From Pantoea sp. Ap-967 (GTDB lineage Bacteria; Pseudomonadota; Gammaproteobacteria; Pseudomonadales; Pseudomonadaceae), in the NCBI RefSeq assembly GCF_011752565.1, contig NZ_VWXK01000015.1:92767-156766 (forward strand): a stretch of 64,000 nucleotides of DNA, written 5' to 3'. The notes below the pieces were generated by a model. The model had not been told where the DNA came from, made no database searches, and saw nothing but the letters and a program-made list of their open reading frames with translations. The position numbers were made by a program, and so were the translations under genes. Position 1 is the first letter of the stretch. Each line of letters opens with the position of its first letter. Positions 51,544-60,301 of the stretch are shown here, piece by piece.

Positions 51544-52125
51544 ATGCCCCCGGTCAATGCCGCGATGCGCTGTGCCAACTTCGAGGAGCGACGCGACCGG
51601 GCCATGGCGCTGTTCGCCGAAAAGGGCTTCGGCCAGGTCAGCATGCGCGAGCTGGCGGCGCATGTGGGCTTGACCGCAGGCTCCCTGTATCACCATTTCC
51701 CCAGCAAGCAAGACCTGCTGTACGACCTGATCGAGGAGCTGTACGAGGAACTGCAAGCCACCCTGGAGCAAGGCCGCCGGGCCATGGCGCGCGGGGCCTC
51801 GGCCATGGGTTGCCTGATTGCCGCGCATTGGCAATTGCATGCCGAACGGCCGTTGCAGTTTCGCCTGGCCGAGCGGGACTTGTGCTGTTTGAGTGAGGCG
51901 CAGCAAGCGCGCTTGGCGGTGCTGAGGAAGGGCTATGAGGCAGGGTTGCTGCGGCTGATTGCGCCGCGTTCCATGCTGCAAAAAGAGGAGTGGGTGGCCA
52001 CGGCGCATGTGCTGGCGACCTTGCTCAACCAGTTGCCTGGGATGCTCAAGGGGCTGCCTGAAGAGCAGGGGCTTGGGTTGATGGAGCGCCTGCTGGTTGG
52101 AGGGATTGAGCGGACCCTGCGGTAG
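51544..52125 (+). CDS. TetR-family regulator
   Basis: 193 residues. HTH: MRCANFEERRDRAMALFAEKGFGQVSMRELAAHVGLTAGSLYHHFPSKQDLLYDL. The C-terminal ligand domain is helical. It lies 11 bases after the dehydrogenase gene and is likely to repress this operon in the absence of an acyl-CoA signal. Confidence 0.9.
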   Translation: MPPVNAAMRCANFEERRDRAMALFAEKGFGQVSMRELAAHVGLTAGSLYHHFPSKQDLLYDLIEELYEELQATLEQGRRAMARGASAMGCLIAAHWQLHAERPLQFRLAERDLCCLSEAQQARLAVLRKGYEAGLLRLIAPRSMLQKEEWVATAHVLATLLNQLPGMLKGLPEEQGLGLMERLLVGGIERTLR

Positions 52126-52197
52126 GCAGGCGATGCAGTGGATGGCCAAGGCTCTGCCGATGTTCGCGGATCACATTTACAAGCGCGAGCTGCACCT

Positions 52198-52310
52198 GTA
52201 GGAGCGAGCGCAGCTCGCGATGGGCTGCAAAGCAGCCCCGGCATTCTATGTGACGAAGCCGAGACCCTGGGGCCGCTGCGCGCCCCATCGCGAGCTACGC
52301 TCGCTCCTAC
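52198..52310. repeat. REPIN, GCGAGC family
   Basis: A 113-base doublet between the tetR gene and the convergent signalling island. Confidence 0.9.
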
Positions 52311-52323
52311 CGGCCGGCACAGC

Positions 52324-52701
52324 CTAACGCAACAGGGCCTGAATCTGCTCGTGCAGGGTATCGAGGTCGAACGGCTTGGCCAGGATCGGCGCCTTGCGCG
52401 CGATCGGGCTGCCGGACTCGAGGATTTCCGCCGGATAACCGCTGATGAAGATCACCTTCAGGTCCGGGCGCAGCTTCACCGCAGGCTCGGCAATCTCCAC
52501 CCCGGAAATACCCCCTGGCAAGCGGAAGTCCGTCACCATCAGGTCCAGGTGCGGCTTGCTCGCCAGAATGGCGAATGCCTGCTCGCCATCCTCGGCCACC
52601 AGCACGTGGTAGCCCTCACCTGCCAGGTAATCGCGCAGGATCATCCGGATCGCCGGCTCATCCTCAACGACCAACACCACATCTTGTGCATCTTCGCTCA
52701 T
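52324..52701 (-). CDS. Single-domain response regulator
   Basis: 125 residues, receiver only: VVLVVEDEPAIR, phospho-Asp in MVTDFRLPGG, switch FISGYPAE and Lys in LAKPFDLD. It is the last gene of a leftward signalling unit, 44 bases after the receiver-kinase gene. A similar receiver sits at 59075-59425 on the other side. Confidence 0.9.
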   Translation of the reverse strand: MSEDAQDVVLVVEDEPAIRMILRDYLAGEGYHVLVAEDGEQAFAILASKPHLDLMVTDFRLPGGISGVEIAEPAVKLRPDLKVIFISGYPAEILESGSPIARKAPILAKPFDLDTLHEQIQALLR

Positions 52702-52745
52702 GATAACGCCTTGAAATTCATACAGTTGGCCATCAGACCCCAGGC

Positions 52746-53972
52746 CTAGGCAGAGGTTGCCCGCACCTGGTCATTTTGTTCTGTCGCCCCCGCCAGCGGC
52801 AGCAGCAGGCTGAACGTGGCGCCCTCGCCGACTTCGCTGTGCACCTGGATACGGCCGCCATGGGCATGCACGATCTGCTCCGAGATGTACAACCCCAGGC
52901 CCAACCCGCCGCTGGCATGCTGGGTGGCCACCCGCTCGAACTGCTGGAAAATCCGCTGCTGGTTGGCGGCGCTGATGCCGATGCCGTGGTCCTGCACCTG
53001 CACCCAGGCCATGCCCTCCTGCTCGAACACCCGCACCTCCACCGGTTGCCGCTCGCCGTAACGCAAGGCATTGGACAACAGGTTGGCCAGTACTTGTTCA
53101 ATCCGAAATTCATCCCACTCGCCCACCAGCGCCTGGCAACGCTGCAACACGATCTGCGTGCCCTGGGCCGTGGCCTGGGCGGCGAAGTTCTCCACCAGGC
53201 CTTGCACCAGTTGCCCCAGGTCGAATGGGCGTGGGCGCAACGACAGTTTGCCGGTGCGGATACGCGACACGTCCAGCATGTCCTCGATCAGGCGGATCAG
53301 GCTGTTGATCTGCCGCTCGTCACGCTCGACCATCGCCTGCAGCTTGTCGGCGCTGAAGGCGCCAAGGTTGCCACGGGCCAGGTGCATCTTGCGCAGTTGG
53401 GTTTCCAGGATCAGGCCATTGAGCGGCGTGCGCACTTCGTGGGAGACGATCGACATGAAGTCGTCGCGCATGCGCACGGCGTGCTCCAGTTCGCAACGCG
53501 CCGTCTGCAACTGCCCCAGCAGTATCTCCTGCTCTTGGCGGCTGCGCTCCAGGGCCTGCAACTGGCGGTCGAGCACCTTGCGCTGGCGGTACAGGTCGAC
53601 GAACACCGACACCTTGCTTTTCACCGCCAGGGTGTCCAGAGGCTTGTGCAGAAAGTCCACGGCGCCGCTTTCATAACCTTTGAAGGCGTAGTTCATCTCG
53701 CGCCCGGCCGCGGTAACGAAGACGATCGGGATATTGCGGGTCTTTTCCGTACCCCGCATCAGCTCGGCCAGCTCGAAGCCGTTCATGCCCGGCATCTGCA
53801 CATCGAGGATAGCCAGGGCAAACTCGTGTTCGAGCAACAGCGACAAGGCCGCCTCTGCCGACTGTGCCTGGTGCACCTCGCGGTCCTCGCCCTGGATCAG
53901 GGCATCGAGGGCCAGCAGGTTTTCCGGCAGGTCGTCGACGATCAGCAGTTTGGCAGGGGTGAGGCTTAGCAT
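52746..53972 (-). CDS. Response regulator-histidine kinase fusion
   Basis: 408 residues from ATG 53972. An N-terminal receiver (KLLIVDDLPENLLALDAL, phospho-Asp in AILDVQMPGMNGFE, Lys in HKPLD), a coiled coil (RQRKVLDRQLQALERSRQEQEILLGQL) and a kinase core with H-box SIVSHEVRTPLN and ATP site DHGIGIS ... GGLGLGLYISEQI. The order receiver-kinase means it is itself a relay target. It overlaps the CheB gene by seven bases. Confidence 0.92.
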   Translation of the reverse strand: MLSLTPAKLLIVDDLPENLLALDALIQGEDREVHQAQSAEAALSLLLEHEFALAILDVQMPGMNGFELAELMRGTEKTRNIPIVFVTAAGREMNYAFKGYESGAVDFLHKPLDTLAVKSKVSVFVDLYRQRKVLDRQLQALERSRQEQEILLGQLQTARCELEHAVRMRDDFMSIVSHEVRTPLNGLILETQLRKMHLARGNLGAFSADKLQAMVERDERQINSLIRLIEDMLDVSRIRTGKLSLRPRPFDLGQLVQGLVENFAAQATAQGTQIVLQRCQALVGEWDEFRIEQVLANLLSNALRYGERQPVEVRVFEQEGMAWVQVQDHGIGISAANQQRIFQQFERVATQHASGGLGLGLYISEQIVHAHGGRIQVHSEVGEGATFSLLLPLAGATEQNDQVRATSA

Positions 53973-54541
53973 GCGCTGGGTTCCAGGGTGGCGAGCAACT
54001 GCCCGATACCGCTCAGAGAAAGGATTAGGTCGGGCTGGTGCAAGGCCAGGGCGGCCTCGGGCATCAGCGCCACCTGTGCATCGCGGGGGTCCTGGACCAC
54101 GGTCCGGCCGCCGCTGTTCTTGATGTAGGCAAGGCCTTCGGCGCCATCCTCGTTGGCCCCGGTGAGCAGGATGCCGAGCAGCCCGGCGCCATAGGTATCG
54201 GCTGCCGAGGTGAACAGGTAGTCGATGGCCGGGCGCGAGAAGTGCACCGGTTCCTCCTGGCTCAGTGACAGGCTGAAATCGGTTTCCACCGACAGGTGGT
54301 AGCCCGGCCCGGCCACGTAGACTTGCCCGGCGCTGATCATTTGCTTGTCCGCGGCCTGGCACACCGGCCGGTGCAGGCGCCGCTCCAGCACTTCGGCCAG
54401 CTGGCTGTGGCGGTCATCGGGCAGGTGCAACACGCACAGCACCGGGATGGCGAAGTGCTCCGGCAGGCTGCCCAGCACCGTGAACAGTGCCGTGACGCCG
54501 CCCGCCGAGGCGCCGATCACCACCGCGCGCACGCCCTTCAT
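53966..54541 (-). CDS. cheB: Stand-alone CheB-type methylesterase domain
   Basis: 191 residues: only the methylesterase part of CheB, no receiver. Catalytic triad: Ser12 in VIGASAGGV, His39 in VLHLPD and Asp132 in GANEDGAEGL. In chemotaxis this enzyme removes methyl groups from receptors. No receptor or cheA/cheW gene is in this cluster. It overlaps the CheR gene by four bases and the receiver-kinase gene by seven. Confidence 0.9.
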   Translation of the reverse strand: MKGVRAVVIGASAGGVTALFTVLGSLPEHFAIPVLCVLHLPDDRHSQLAEVLERRLHRPVCQAADKQMISAGQVYVAGPGYHLSVETDFSLSLSQEEPVHFSRPAIDYLFTSAADTYGAGLLGILLTGANEDGAEGLAYIKNSGGRTVVQDPRDAQVALMPEAALALHQPDLILSLSGIGQLLATLEPSAC

Positions 54542-55359
54542 GATTTGCGGAAAATCCGTTCAGGCTTGACCAACGGCTCGAAGCGGTCGCTGTAGGCGGA
54601 AAAGTCCACCGACTCCTTGCTGCCCAGCACCAGGAAGCCACGGTGGCACAGGGACTCGTGGAACAGGCCCAGGGCGCGGTCCTGCAGGTCCTTGTTGAAA
54701 TAAATGAGCACGTTGCGGCACGACACCAGCTGGGTTTCGGAAAACACACTGTCGGTGGCCAGGCTGTGGTCGGCGAAGGTCACGTTCTCGCGCAGGCTGC
54801 TGTCCATGATGGCGTTGCCATAGGCCGCTGTGTAGTACTCGGAGAAGTCCCGGCGGCCACCGGCCAGGCGGTAGTTCTCCTCGTATTCCTTCATGTTCTG
54901 CACCGAGTAGATACCCTGCTTGGCGCGGTCCAGCGAGTGCGGGTTGATGTCGGTGGCATAGATGATGGTGCGCTCCAGCAGCCCTTCCTCGCGCAGCAGG
55001 ATAGCCATGGAGTACACCTCCTCACCCGTGCTGCAGCCGGCGATCCACACCTTGATCGACGGCCAGGTGCGCAGCAGCGGCACCACCTCCTGGCGCAAGG
55101 CCAGGAAGTGGCCGGGGTCGCGGAACATTTCGCTGACCGGAATCGTCAGGTACTGCAGCAACTGCATGAACATGCCCGGGTCGTGCAGCACCCGTTCCTG
55201 CAACGCCGACACCGTCAGGCAGCTGAACTGGCGCAGTGCGTGCAGGATCCGGCGCTTGATCGAGGCGCCGGAGTAATTGCGAAAGTCGTAGCTGTACTTG
55301 AGGTAGATCGCCTCGATCAGCAGCCGGATCTCGATATCGGTGTTACGTTCGCTAGTCAA
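54538..55359 (-). CDS. cheR: CheR-type protein methyltransferase
   Basis: 273 residues from TTG 55359, whose TTGA overlaps the hybrid kinase stop; GGAG is five bases upstream. N-terminal CheR domain (YDFRNYSGASIKRRILHALR), SAM-binding core with WIAGCSTGEEVYSMAILL and YATDINPHSLD. It should methylate glutamates, presumably on the hybrid kinase or a distant receptor. It is coupled with CheB. Confidence 0.92.
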   Translation of the reverse strand: MTSERNTDIEIRLLIEAIYLKYSYDFRNYSGASIKRRILHALRQFSCLTVSALQERVLHDPGMFMQLLQYLTIPVSEMFRDPGHFLALRQEVVPLLRTWPSIKVWIAGCSTGEEVYSMAILLREEGLLERTIIYATDINPHSLDRAKQGIYSVQNMKEYEENYRLAGGRRDFSEYYTAAYGNAIMDSSLRENVTFADHSLATDSVFSETQLVSCRNVLIYFNKDLQDRALGLFHESLCHRGFLVLGSKESVDFSAYSDRFEPLVKPERIFRKS

Positions 55360-58300
55360 ATTCGCTCCAGTTGCGGCAGCCAAACGCGGATCAACGAGAA
55401 CAAGCGGTCCAGGTCGATCGGTTTGGCGAGGTAATCATTGGCACCCGCCTGCAGGCAACGTTGCTGGTCGTCCTTCATCGCCTTGGCGGTGACGGCGATG
55501 ATCGGCAGCTTGCGCCAGCGCGGCTGCTGGCGAATCAGGCGAGTGGCCTCGAAGCCGTCCATCTCCGGCATCATCACGTCCATCAGCACCAGGTCGATGT
55601 CGTCGTTGCGCTCCAGTTGCTCGATGGCCTCACGCCCGTTGCGGCCGATTTCGACGATGGCGCCCTTGTGCTCCAGCGCGCTGGTCAGGGCGAAGATGTT
55701 ACGCACATCGTCGTCCACCAGCAGCACCTTGCGCCCCTCGAACACCTTGTCGCGGCTGCGCGCGGTCTTGAGCATGCGCTGACGTTCGTTGGACAGCTGC
55801 GATTCGACTTTGTGCAGGAACAACGTCACTTCGTCCAGCAGGCGCTCTGGCGAACGCGCGCCCTTGATGATGATCGAGCGCGAATACTTGAGCAGGTCGG
55901 CCTCCTCCTCGCGGGTGAGGTTGCGCCCGGTGTAGACGATCACCGGCGGGAAGGCGCGGATGTCCTCGGCGGTCATGCGCTTGAGCAGCTCGTTGCCGAG
56001 CATGTCGGGTAGCTTGAGGTCGATGATCATGCAGTCGTAGATGTTGTCGCGCAGCAGCTCCAGGGCGTCCTGGGCCATGGCCACGGCGGTGATCTCGACG
56101 TCATCGTCACCAATCAGGCGGGCGATGCTCTCACGCTGCAGGTCGTCGTCCTCCACCAGCAGGATGTGCTTGAGCTTCTGCGTGAGCTTGGCTTCCAGGC
56201 GGGCAAACACTTCCTTGAGTTCTTCGCGGCTGGTGGGCTTGACCGCATAGCCCACCGCCCCCATGTGCATGGCCGCCTCGACGCGGTCCTCCACGGAAAT
56301 GATGTGCACCGGGATGTGCCGGGTGCTGGCCTGCTCCTTCAAGCGTTGCAGCACGGTGAGGCCGGAATGGTCGGGCAAGCGCATGTCCAGCAGGATGGCG
56401 TCGGGCACATACTGCGCGGCCAGCTCGTAGCCCTCGTCTGCGGCCTGGGCCACCAGGCAGCTGTAGCCCAGCTCGTGGGCCAGGTCGAACAGAATACGGG
56501 CGAAGTTCGGCTCGTCCTCGATCACCAGGATGCAGCGGTTGTTGAACGGTGCACGGTCGCGGTCGTCGGCGAACGCAGGCGCCTGGCGCTTGACCACTGC
56601 CGGTGCGGCGGCCTTGGGCGCCGGCGGCAGGCTATCGACCGCCGGGCGCAGGCTCAGCGCTTCGATGGGCTTGCCTTGCGCCTCGAAGTGCTCCGGCAGG
56701 GTCAGGTTGAACACGCTGCCCTTGCCGGGGCTGCTGTCGACGCTGATCTGCCCACCCAGCAGGTGCGCCAGGTCACGGGAAATCGACAGGCCCAGGCCCG
56801 TGCCGCCGTAGCGGCGGTTGCTGGTGCCATCGACCTGGTGGAAGGCGCCGAAAATCGCCTCCAGCTGGTCGGAAGCAATGCCGATGCCGCTGTCGCGCAC
56901 CGAGAAGGTGATGCCAGCGCCCGGCTGGTGGCTGATGCTCAGGCTGACCTGGCCGCGTTCGGTGAACTTGAGGGCGTTGGACAGCAGGTTCTTGAGCACC
57001 TGCTCCAGGCGCTGGCGGTCGGTGAACAGGGTCGCCGGCACCTGCGGTTCGACGCTGACCTCGAAGGCCAGGCCCTTGTGCTCGGCCATGGGCAGGAACA
57101 TGCCGCGCAGGCCCTCGACCAGGCGCTCAAGCTGGGTGTTTTCCGGGCGCACTTCCAGCTTGCCGGCCTCGACCTTGGCGATGTCGAGGATGTCGTTGAT
57201 CAGGTTGAGCAGGTCGTTGCCCGCCGAATAGATGGACTCGGCGAACTTGATCTGCTCGGCGCTGAGGTTGCCCTCGCCGTTCTCGGCCAGCAACTTGGCC
57301 AGGATCAGCGAGCTGTTGAGCGGCGTGCGCAGCTCGTGGGACATGTTGGCGAGGAATTCAGACTTGTACTTGCTCGAACGCTGCAGGTCGTCGGCACGGG
57401 CCTGCAACTCTTCCTGGGCCAGGCTCAGCTCGTCGTTCTTGCGGTCCAGCGACTCGGTACGCTCGGACAGCTGTTCATTGGTTTGCTCAAGCTCGGCCTG
57501 CTGGGTTTCCAGGTGGGCCTGGGACTCCTTGAGCACCCGCGACTGCTCTTCAAGCTCTTCGTTGGCGGTTTTGAGTTCTTCCTGCTGCACTTGCAGCTCT
57601 TCGTTGAGCTGCTGGGTTTCAGCCAGCACTTCCTGCAGGCGCTGGCGGTAACGGGCGCTTTCGATGGAAATGCCCAGGTTGCCGCCCACCCGCTGCAGCA
57701 ACTCTTCGTCACGCTCCACCAGCGGGCGCAGGAAACCCAGTTCGAGCACGCCATTGATCTGCCCGTCGTCGCTGGCCGGCATCAGCAGTGCGCTGCGCGG
57801 CAAACCGCTGCCAAGGCCAGAGCTCAGGTGGTAGTAATCTTGCGGCAGGTCGTCCAGGCGCAGCAGGCGCCCTTCGCGCACCGCCTGGGCCAGCAGCCCG
57901 GCATGGTCGCCCAGCACTTGCTCGCGGGCCTGCTCCTCGGCCGCCAGGCCATAGGTGGCCACACGCACCAGGCGGCCATGCTCGTCGCGTACGTACACGG
58001 CGCCGACCACGCTGCCCAGGTAACTGGCGAAAAAGCGCAGGATATTCTCGCCCAACATCGGCAGGGTCAGTTGGCCCAGCACTTGCTCGGCCAGTTGCGT
58101 CTGGCCGGCACGCAGCCAGGCCTGCTGTTCCAGGCGCTGGGCGGCACGCTCCTGGGCTAGCAGGTTATCGTTGTAGGTGCCGGACAAGGTCATCAGGTCG
58201 CGACGGCCGAAATAGGCCAGCAACCCGCTCAGGCCAACCAGCAGCACCACGAATACGGTAATGGATGTCACCGTCACCGAGCTGACCGACTCGGTGCGCG

Positions 58301-58823
58301 TCATGCGCAGCTGTTGCTCGGTGCCGACCAGGGCATCGAATTCCTTGCGAATTTCGTCGGTGATGCGCTTGCCGCGGCCATTGCCGATCGAAGCCCGGAA
58401 GTCACCGCCGCTGCGGCGCTGGGTGATCATTTCGCTGGCGAAGCTGTTCCAGGCATTTTGCAGGGCAATCAGCCGGTCGATCCGGTCGACCTGCTGGGGG
58501 TTGTCTTTGACCAGCTCCTTGAGGCTTTCCAGGCTGCCCAGGACGCGGGGCTTGGCGACCTCGTAGGGGTCGAGGAAACGCTCGTCGCCGGTCAGCAGGA
58601 AGCCGCGCATGCCGGTTTCCATGTCGATCGACAGCTTGACCGTCTCGTTGGCGTTGCCGATCACCCGGTCGGTGTGCTCGACCCACTGCATGGCGGTGAG
58701 CAGGTAGTTGATCACCGCAACAAAGGCCACTGCGCCGAGCAGGCCTACCCCCAGGGGCAAACCAATGTTGCGGCTCAACAGCTTGCGGAAACTTTGCTGG
58801 TCCATCGTGGCTGCTTGAATCAT
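55356..58823 (-). CDS. Large hybrid sensor histidine kinase with three receivers
   Basis: 1155 residues from ATG 58823 (58805 is also possible). Order: first helix (18-38), CHASE3 periplasmic domain (ETGMRGFLLTGDERFLDPYEVAKPR), second helix, GAF-like domain (LGQLTLPMLGENILRFFASYLGSVVGAVYV), long coiled coil (VLAETQQLNEELQVQQEELKTANEELEEQ), H-box NMSHELRTPLNSS, ATPase DSGIGIA ... GGTGLGLSI, then three receivers with Asp in LLDMRLPDHS, IIDLKLPDML and LMDVMMPEMDG. It is the apparent main sensor of the island. Confidence 0.92.
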   Translation of the reverse strand: MIQAATMDQQSFRKLLSRNIGLPLGVGLLGAVAFVAVINYLLTAMQWVEHTDRVIGNANETVKLSIDMETGMRGFLLTGDERFLDPYEVAKPRVLGSLESLKELVKDNPQQVDRIDRLIALQNAWNSFASEMITQRRSGGDFRASIGNGRGKRITDEIRKEFDALVGTEQQLRMTRTESVSSVTVTSITVFVVLLVGLSGLLAYFGRRDLMTLSGTYNDNLLAQERAAQRLEQQAWLRAGQTQLAEQVLGQLTLPMLGENILRFFASYLGSVVGAVYVRDEHGRLVRVATYGLAAEEQAREQVLGDHAGLLAQAVREGRLLRLDDLPQDYYHLSSGLGSGLPRSALLMPASDDGQINGVLELGFLRPLVERDEELLQRVGGNLGISIESARYRQRLQEVLAETQQLNEELQVQQEELKTANEELEEQSRVLKESQAHLETQQAELEQTNEQLSERTESLDRKNDELSLAQEELQARADDLQRSSKYKSEFLANMSHELRTPLNSSLILAKLLAENGEGNLSAEQIKFAESIYSAGNDLLNLINDILDIAKVEAGKLEVRPENTQLERLVEGLRGMFLPMAEHKGLAFEVSVEPQVPATLFTDRQRLEQVLKNLLSNALKFTERGQVSLSISHQPGAGITFSVRDSGIGIASDQLEAIFGAFHQVDGTSNRRYGGTGLGLSISRDLAHLLGGQISVDSSPGKGSVFNLTLPEHFEAQGKPIEALSLRPAVDSLPPAPKAAAPAVVKRQAPAFADDRDRAPFNNRCILVIEDEPNFARILFDLAHELGYSCLVAQAADEGYELAAQYVPDAILLDMRLPDHSGLTVLQRLKEQASTRHIPVHIISVEDRVEAAMHMGAVGYAVKPTSREELKEVFARLEAKLTQKLKHILLVEDDDLQRESIARLIGDDDVEITAVAMAQDALELLRDNIYDCMIIDLKLPDMLGNELLKRMTAEDIRAFPPVIVYTGRNLTREEEADLLKYSRSIIIKGARSPERLLDEVTLFLHKVESQLSNERQRMLKTARSRDKVFEGRKVLLVDDDVRNIFALTSALEHKGAIVEIGRNGREAIEQLERNDDIDLVLMDVMMPEMDGFEATRLIRQQPRWRKLPIIAVTAKAMKDDQQRCLQAGANDYLAKPIDLDRLFSLIRVWLPQLERI

Positions 58824-59074
58824 CTGGAAACGCCCGCGCGTAAGAGTCCATGAAAAAGTGTGGCGGCCGGCGCCTGTCATTTGCCTGCCGCTGCGCTCAC
58901 CGGTACACAGCGAGTCTAACCAGCTTTCGCCGGTTCGGCAGGGCATTTAGCCAGTATTTGAAGGTGGCATGCGCGAATCGTTCCATCTATTTGCATAGGC
59001 CGGTATCCTCGGGAACTTCTGCCAGTGCCTGGCGCACAGAGTAGGACACGCCTTTTTTTCAACAGGAAGCCAAC

Positions 59075-59425
59075 ATGCACCTTTTGGTAGTCGAAGATGA
59101 CGACATCGTCCGTATGCTGATGGTCGAAGTGCTCGACGAATTGGGCTACAGCACCCTTGAGGCGGAAAATGCGGCGGCGGCCCTGAAGGTCATTGAAGAT
59201 GCCGACCAGCACCTGGCCCTGCTGATGACCGACGTTGGCCTGCCGGACATGCGCGGCGAAGCGCTGGCGGCCAGGGCGCGCGCCGTCAGGCCGTTGCTGC
59301 CGGTGCTGTTTGCCAGCGGCTACGCCGAGAGCTTCGAGGTGCCCGAAGGCATGCACCTGATTGGCAAGCCGTTCAGCATCGAGCAGTTGCGCAACAAGGT
59401 GTTGGAGATTCTGGGTACGCCTTGA
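59075..59425 (+). CDS. Single-domain response regulator, divergent
   Basis: 116 residues: LLVVEDDDIVRMLMVEVLDELG, phospho-Asp in MTDVGLPDMRGEAL, switch FASGYAE and Lys in IGKPFSIE. It is divergent from the hybrid kinase gene by 251 bases and is a likely partner of it. An AGGAAG ribosome site precedes the ATG. Confidence 0.9.
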   Translation: MHLLVVEDDDIVRMLMVEVLDELGYSTLEAENAAAALKVIEDADQHLALLMTDVGLPDMRGEALAARARAVRPLLPVLFASGYAESFEVPEGMHLIGKPFSIEQLRNKVLEILGTP

Positions 59426-59435
59426 GGTGGGGGGG

Positions 59436-59524
59436 CCTATCGCGAGCTGCGCTCGCTCCTACGAGGGTTGACGCAGGCCGGGTAGGAGCGAGCACCGCTC
59501 GCGATGGGCCGCGCAAGCGGCCCT
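59436..59524. repeat. REP pair, GCGAGC family
   Basis: Two half elements facing outwards: CGCGAGCTGCGCTCGCTCCTAC (ending 59462) and GTAGGAGCGAGCACCGCTCG (from 59482), with a 19-base gap, the inverse order of a REPIN. Confidence 0.8.
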
Positions 59525-59528
59525 TGCT

Positions 59529-60278
59529 CTACACTTCCCGGCGCAACAGGTAGGTGTCCATGATCCACCCCTTGCGCGCCCGCTCACGCTCGCGAACCTC
59601 CAGAATCTGCGCCTTCACCGCCTGCAGGGGCCCGGCAATCAGCACTTCATCCTCGGTGCCCAGGTAGGCCCCCCAGTAAATCATCAGCCCAGGGTCCTGC
59701 AGGGCGGCAAACACCCCCTGCCCGTCCAGCATCACCACCACGTTGTCCACCTGTTCCAACTCGGCCAAGCGCCGCCCAGGTAGCACCAGCAACGGTTCAC
59801 CGATACGGTTCAGCGGTACCTGGTGCCGCGCCGCCAGGGCCTGCACGCTGCTGATGCCCGGTATCACCTGCAAGCGCAGCGCCACCCCACGTTCGCGGAC
59901 CAGGTCGAGGATGCGCAAGGTGCTGTCGTACAGGCCAGGCTCCCCCCATAGCAAAAAGGCGCCAATATCCTCGGCGCCCATTTCCGTTTCGAGCAATTGC
60001 GCATACAGCGCCGCCCGCTGGCGGTGCCAGTCGTGCACCGCGCCCAGGTAGTCGGGCGCCTGGGCATCGCGCTTGGGGTCTGCCACTTGCACCAGGCGGT
60101 AGCCGCCCTCTGGCCGGTAACGTTCGAGAATGGCTTTGCGCAGGTGCACCAGCTCGTCCTTGCCAGCACCCTTGTCGAGCACGAAGAACAGCGTGGCACG
60201 GCGCAAGGCCTCGACCGCCTCGACCGTGACCTGCCGTGGGTCGCCCGGGCCAATGCCGATCAACAACAACGTTTTCAT
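59529..60278 (-). CDS. cobF: Precorrin-6A synthase (deacetylating)
   Basis: 249 residues of the SAM-dependent tetrapyrrole methylase fold: MKTLLLIGIGPGDPRQVTVEAVEAL and LWGEPGLYDSTLRILD, LQVIPGISSVQALAARHQVPLN. CobF methylates C-1 of precorrin-5 in aerobic cobalamin synthesis. No other cob gene is adjacent, so it is a stray step relative to the main cob clusters. Confidence 0.9.
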   Translation of the reverse strand: MKTLLLIGIGPGDPRQVTVEAVEALRRATLFFVLDKGAGKDELVHLRKAILERYRPEGGYRLVQVADPKRDAQAPDYLGAVHDWHRQRAALYAQLLETEMGAEDIGAFLLWGEPGLYDSTLRILDLVRERGVALRLQVIPGISSVQALAARHQVPLNRIGEPLLVLPGRRLAELEQVDNVVVMLDGQGVFAALQDPGLMIYWGAYLGTEDEVLIAGPLQAVKAQILEVRERERARKGWIMDTYLLRREV

Positions 60279-60301
60279 GGCTCCGCCCGCTACCTGGCCC
60301 C

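Noticed and set aside
53966..55359. A chemotaxis operon
   Set aside because: CheB has no receiver domain and there is no cheA, cheW, cheY-type motor gene or receptor in the cluster; it is described as a separate signalling island.
56166..58160. A 664-codon frame antisense to the hybrid kinase
   Set aside because: Low-complexity His/Gln/Leu-rich translation opposite conserved kinase domains; a shadow frame.
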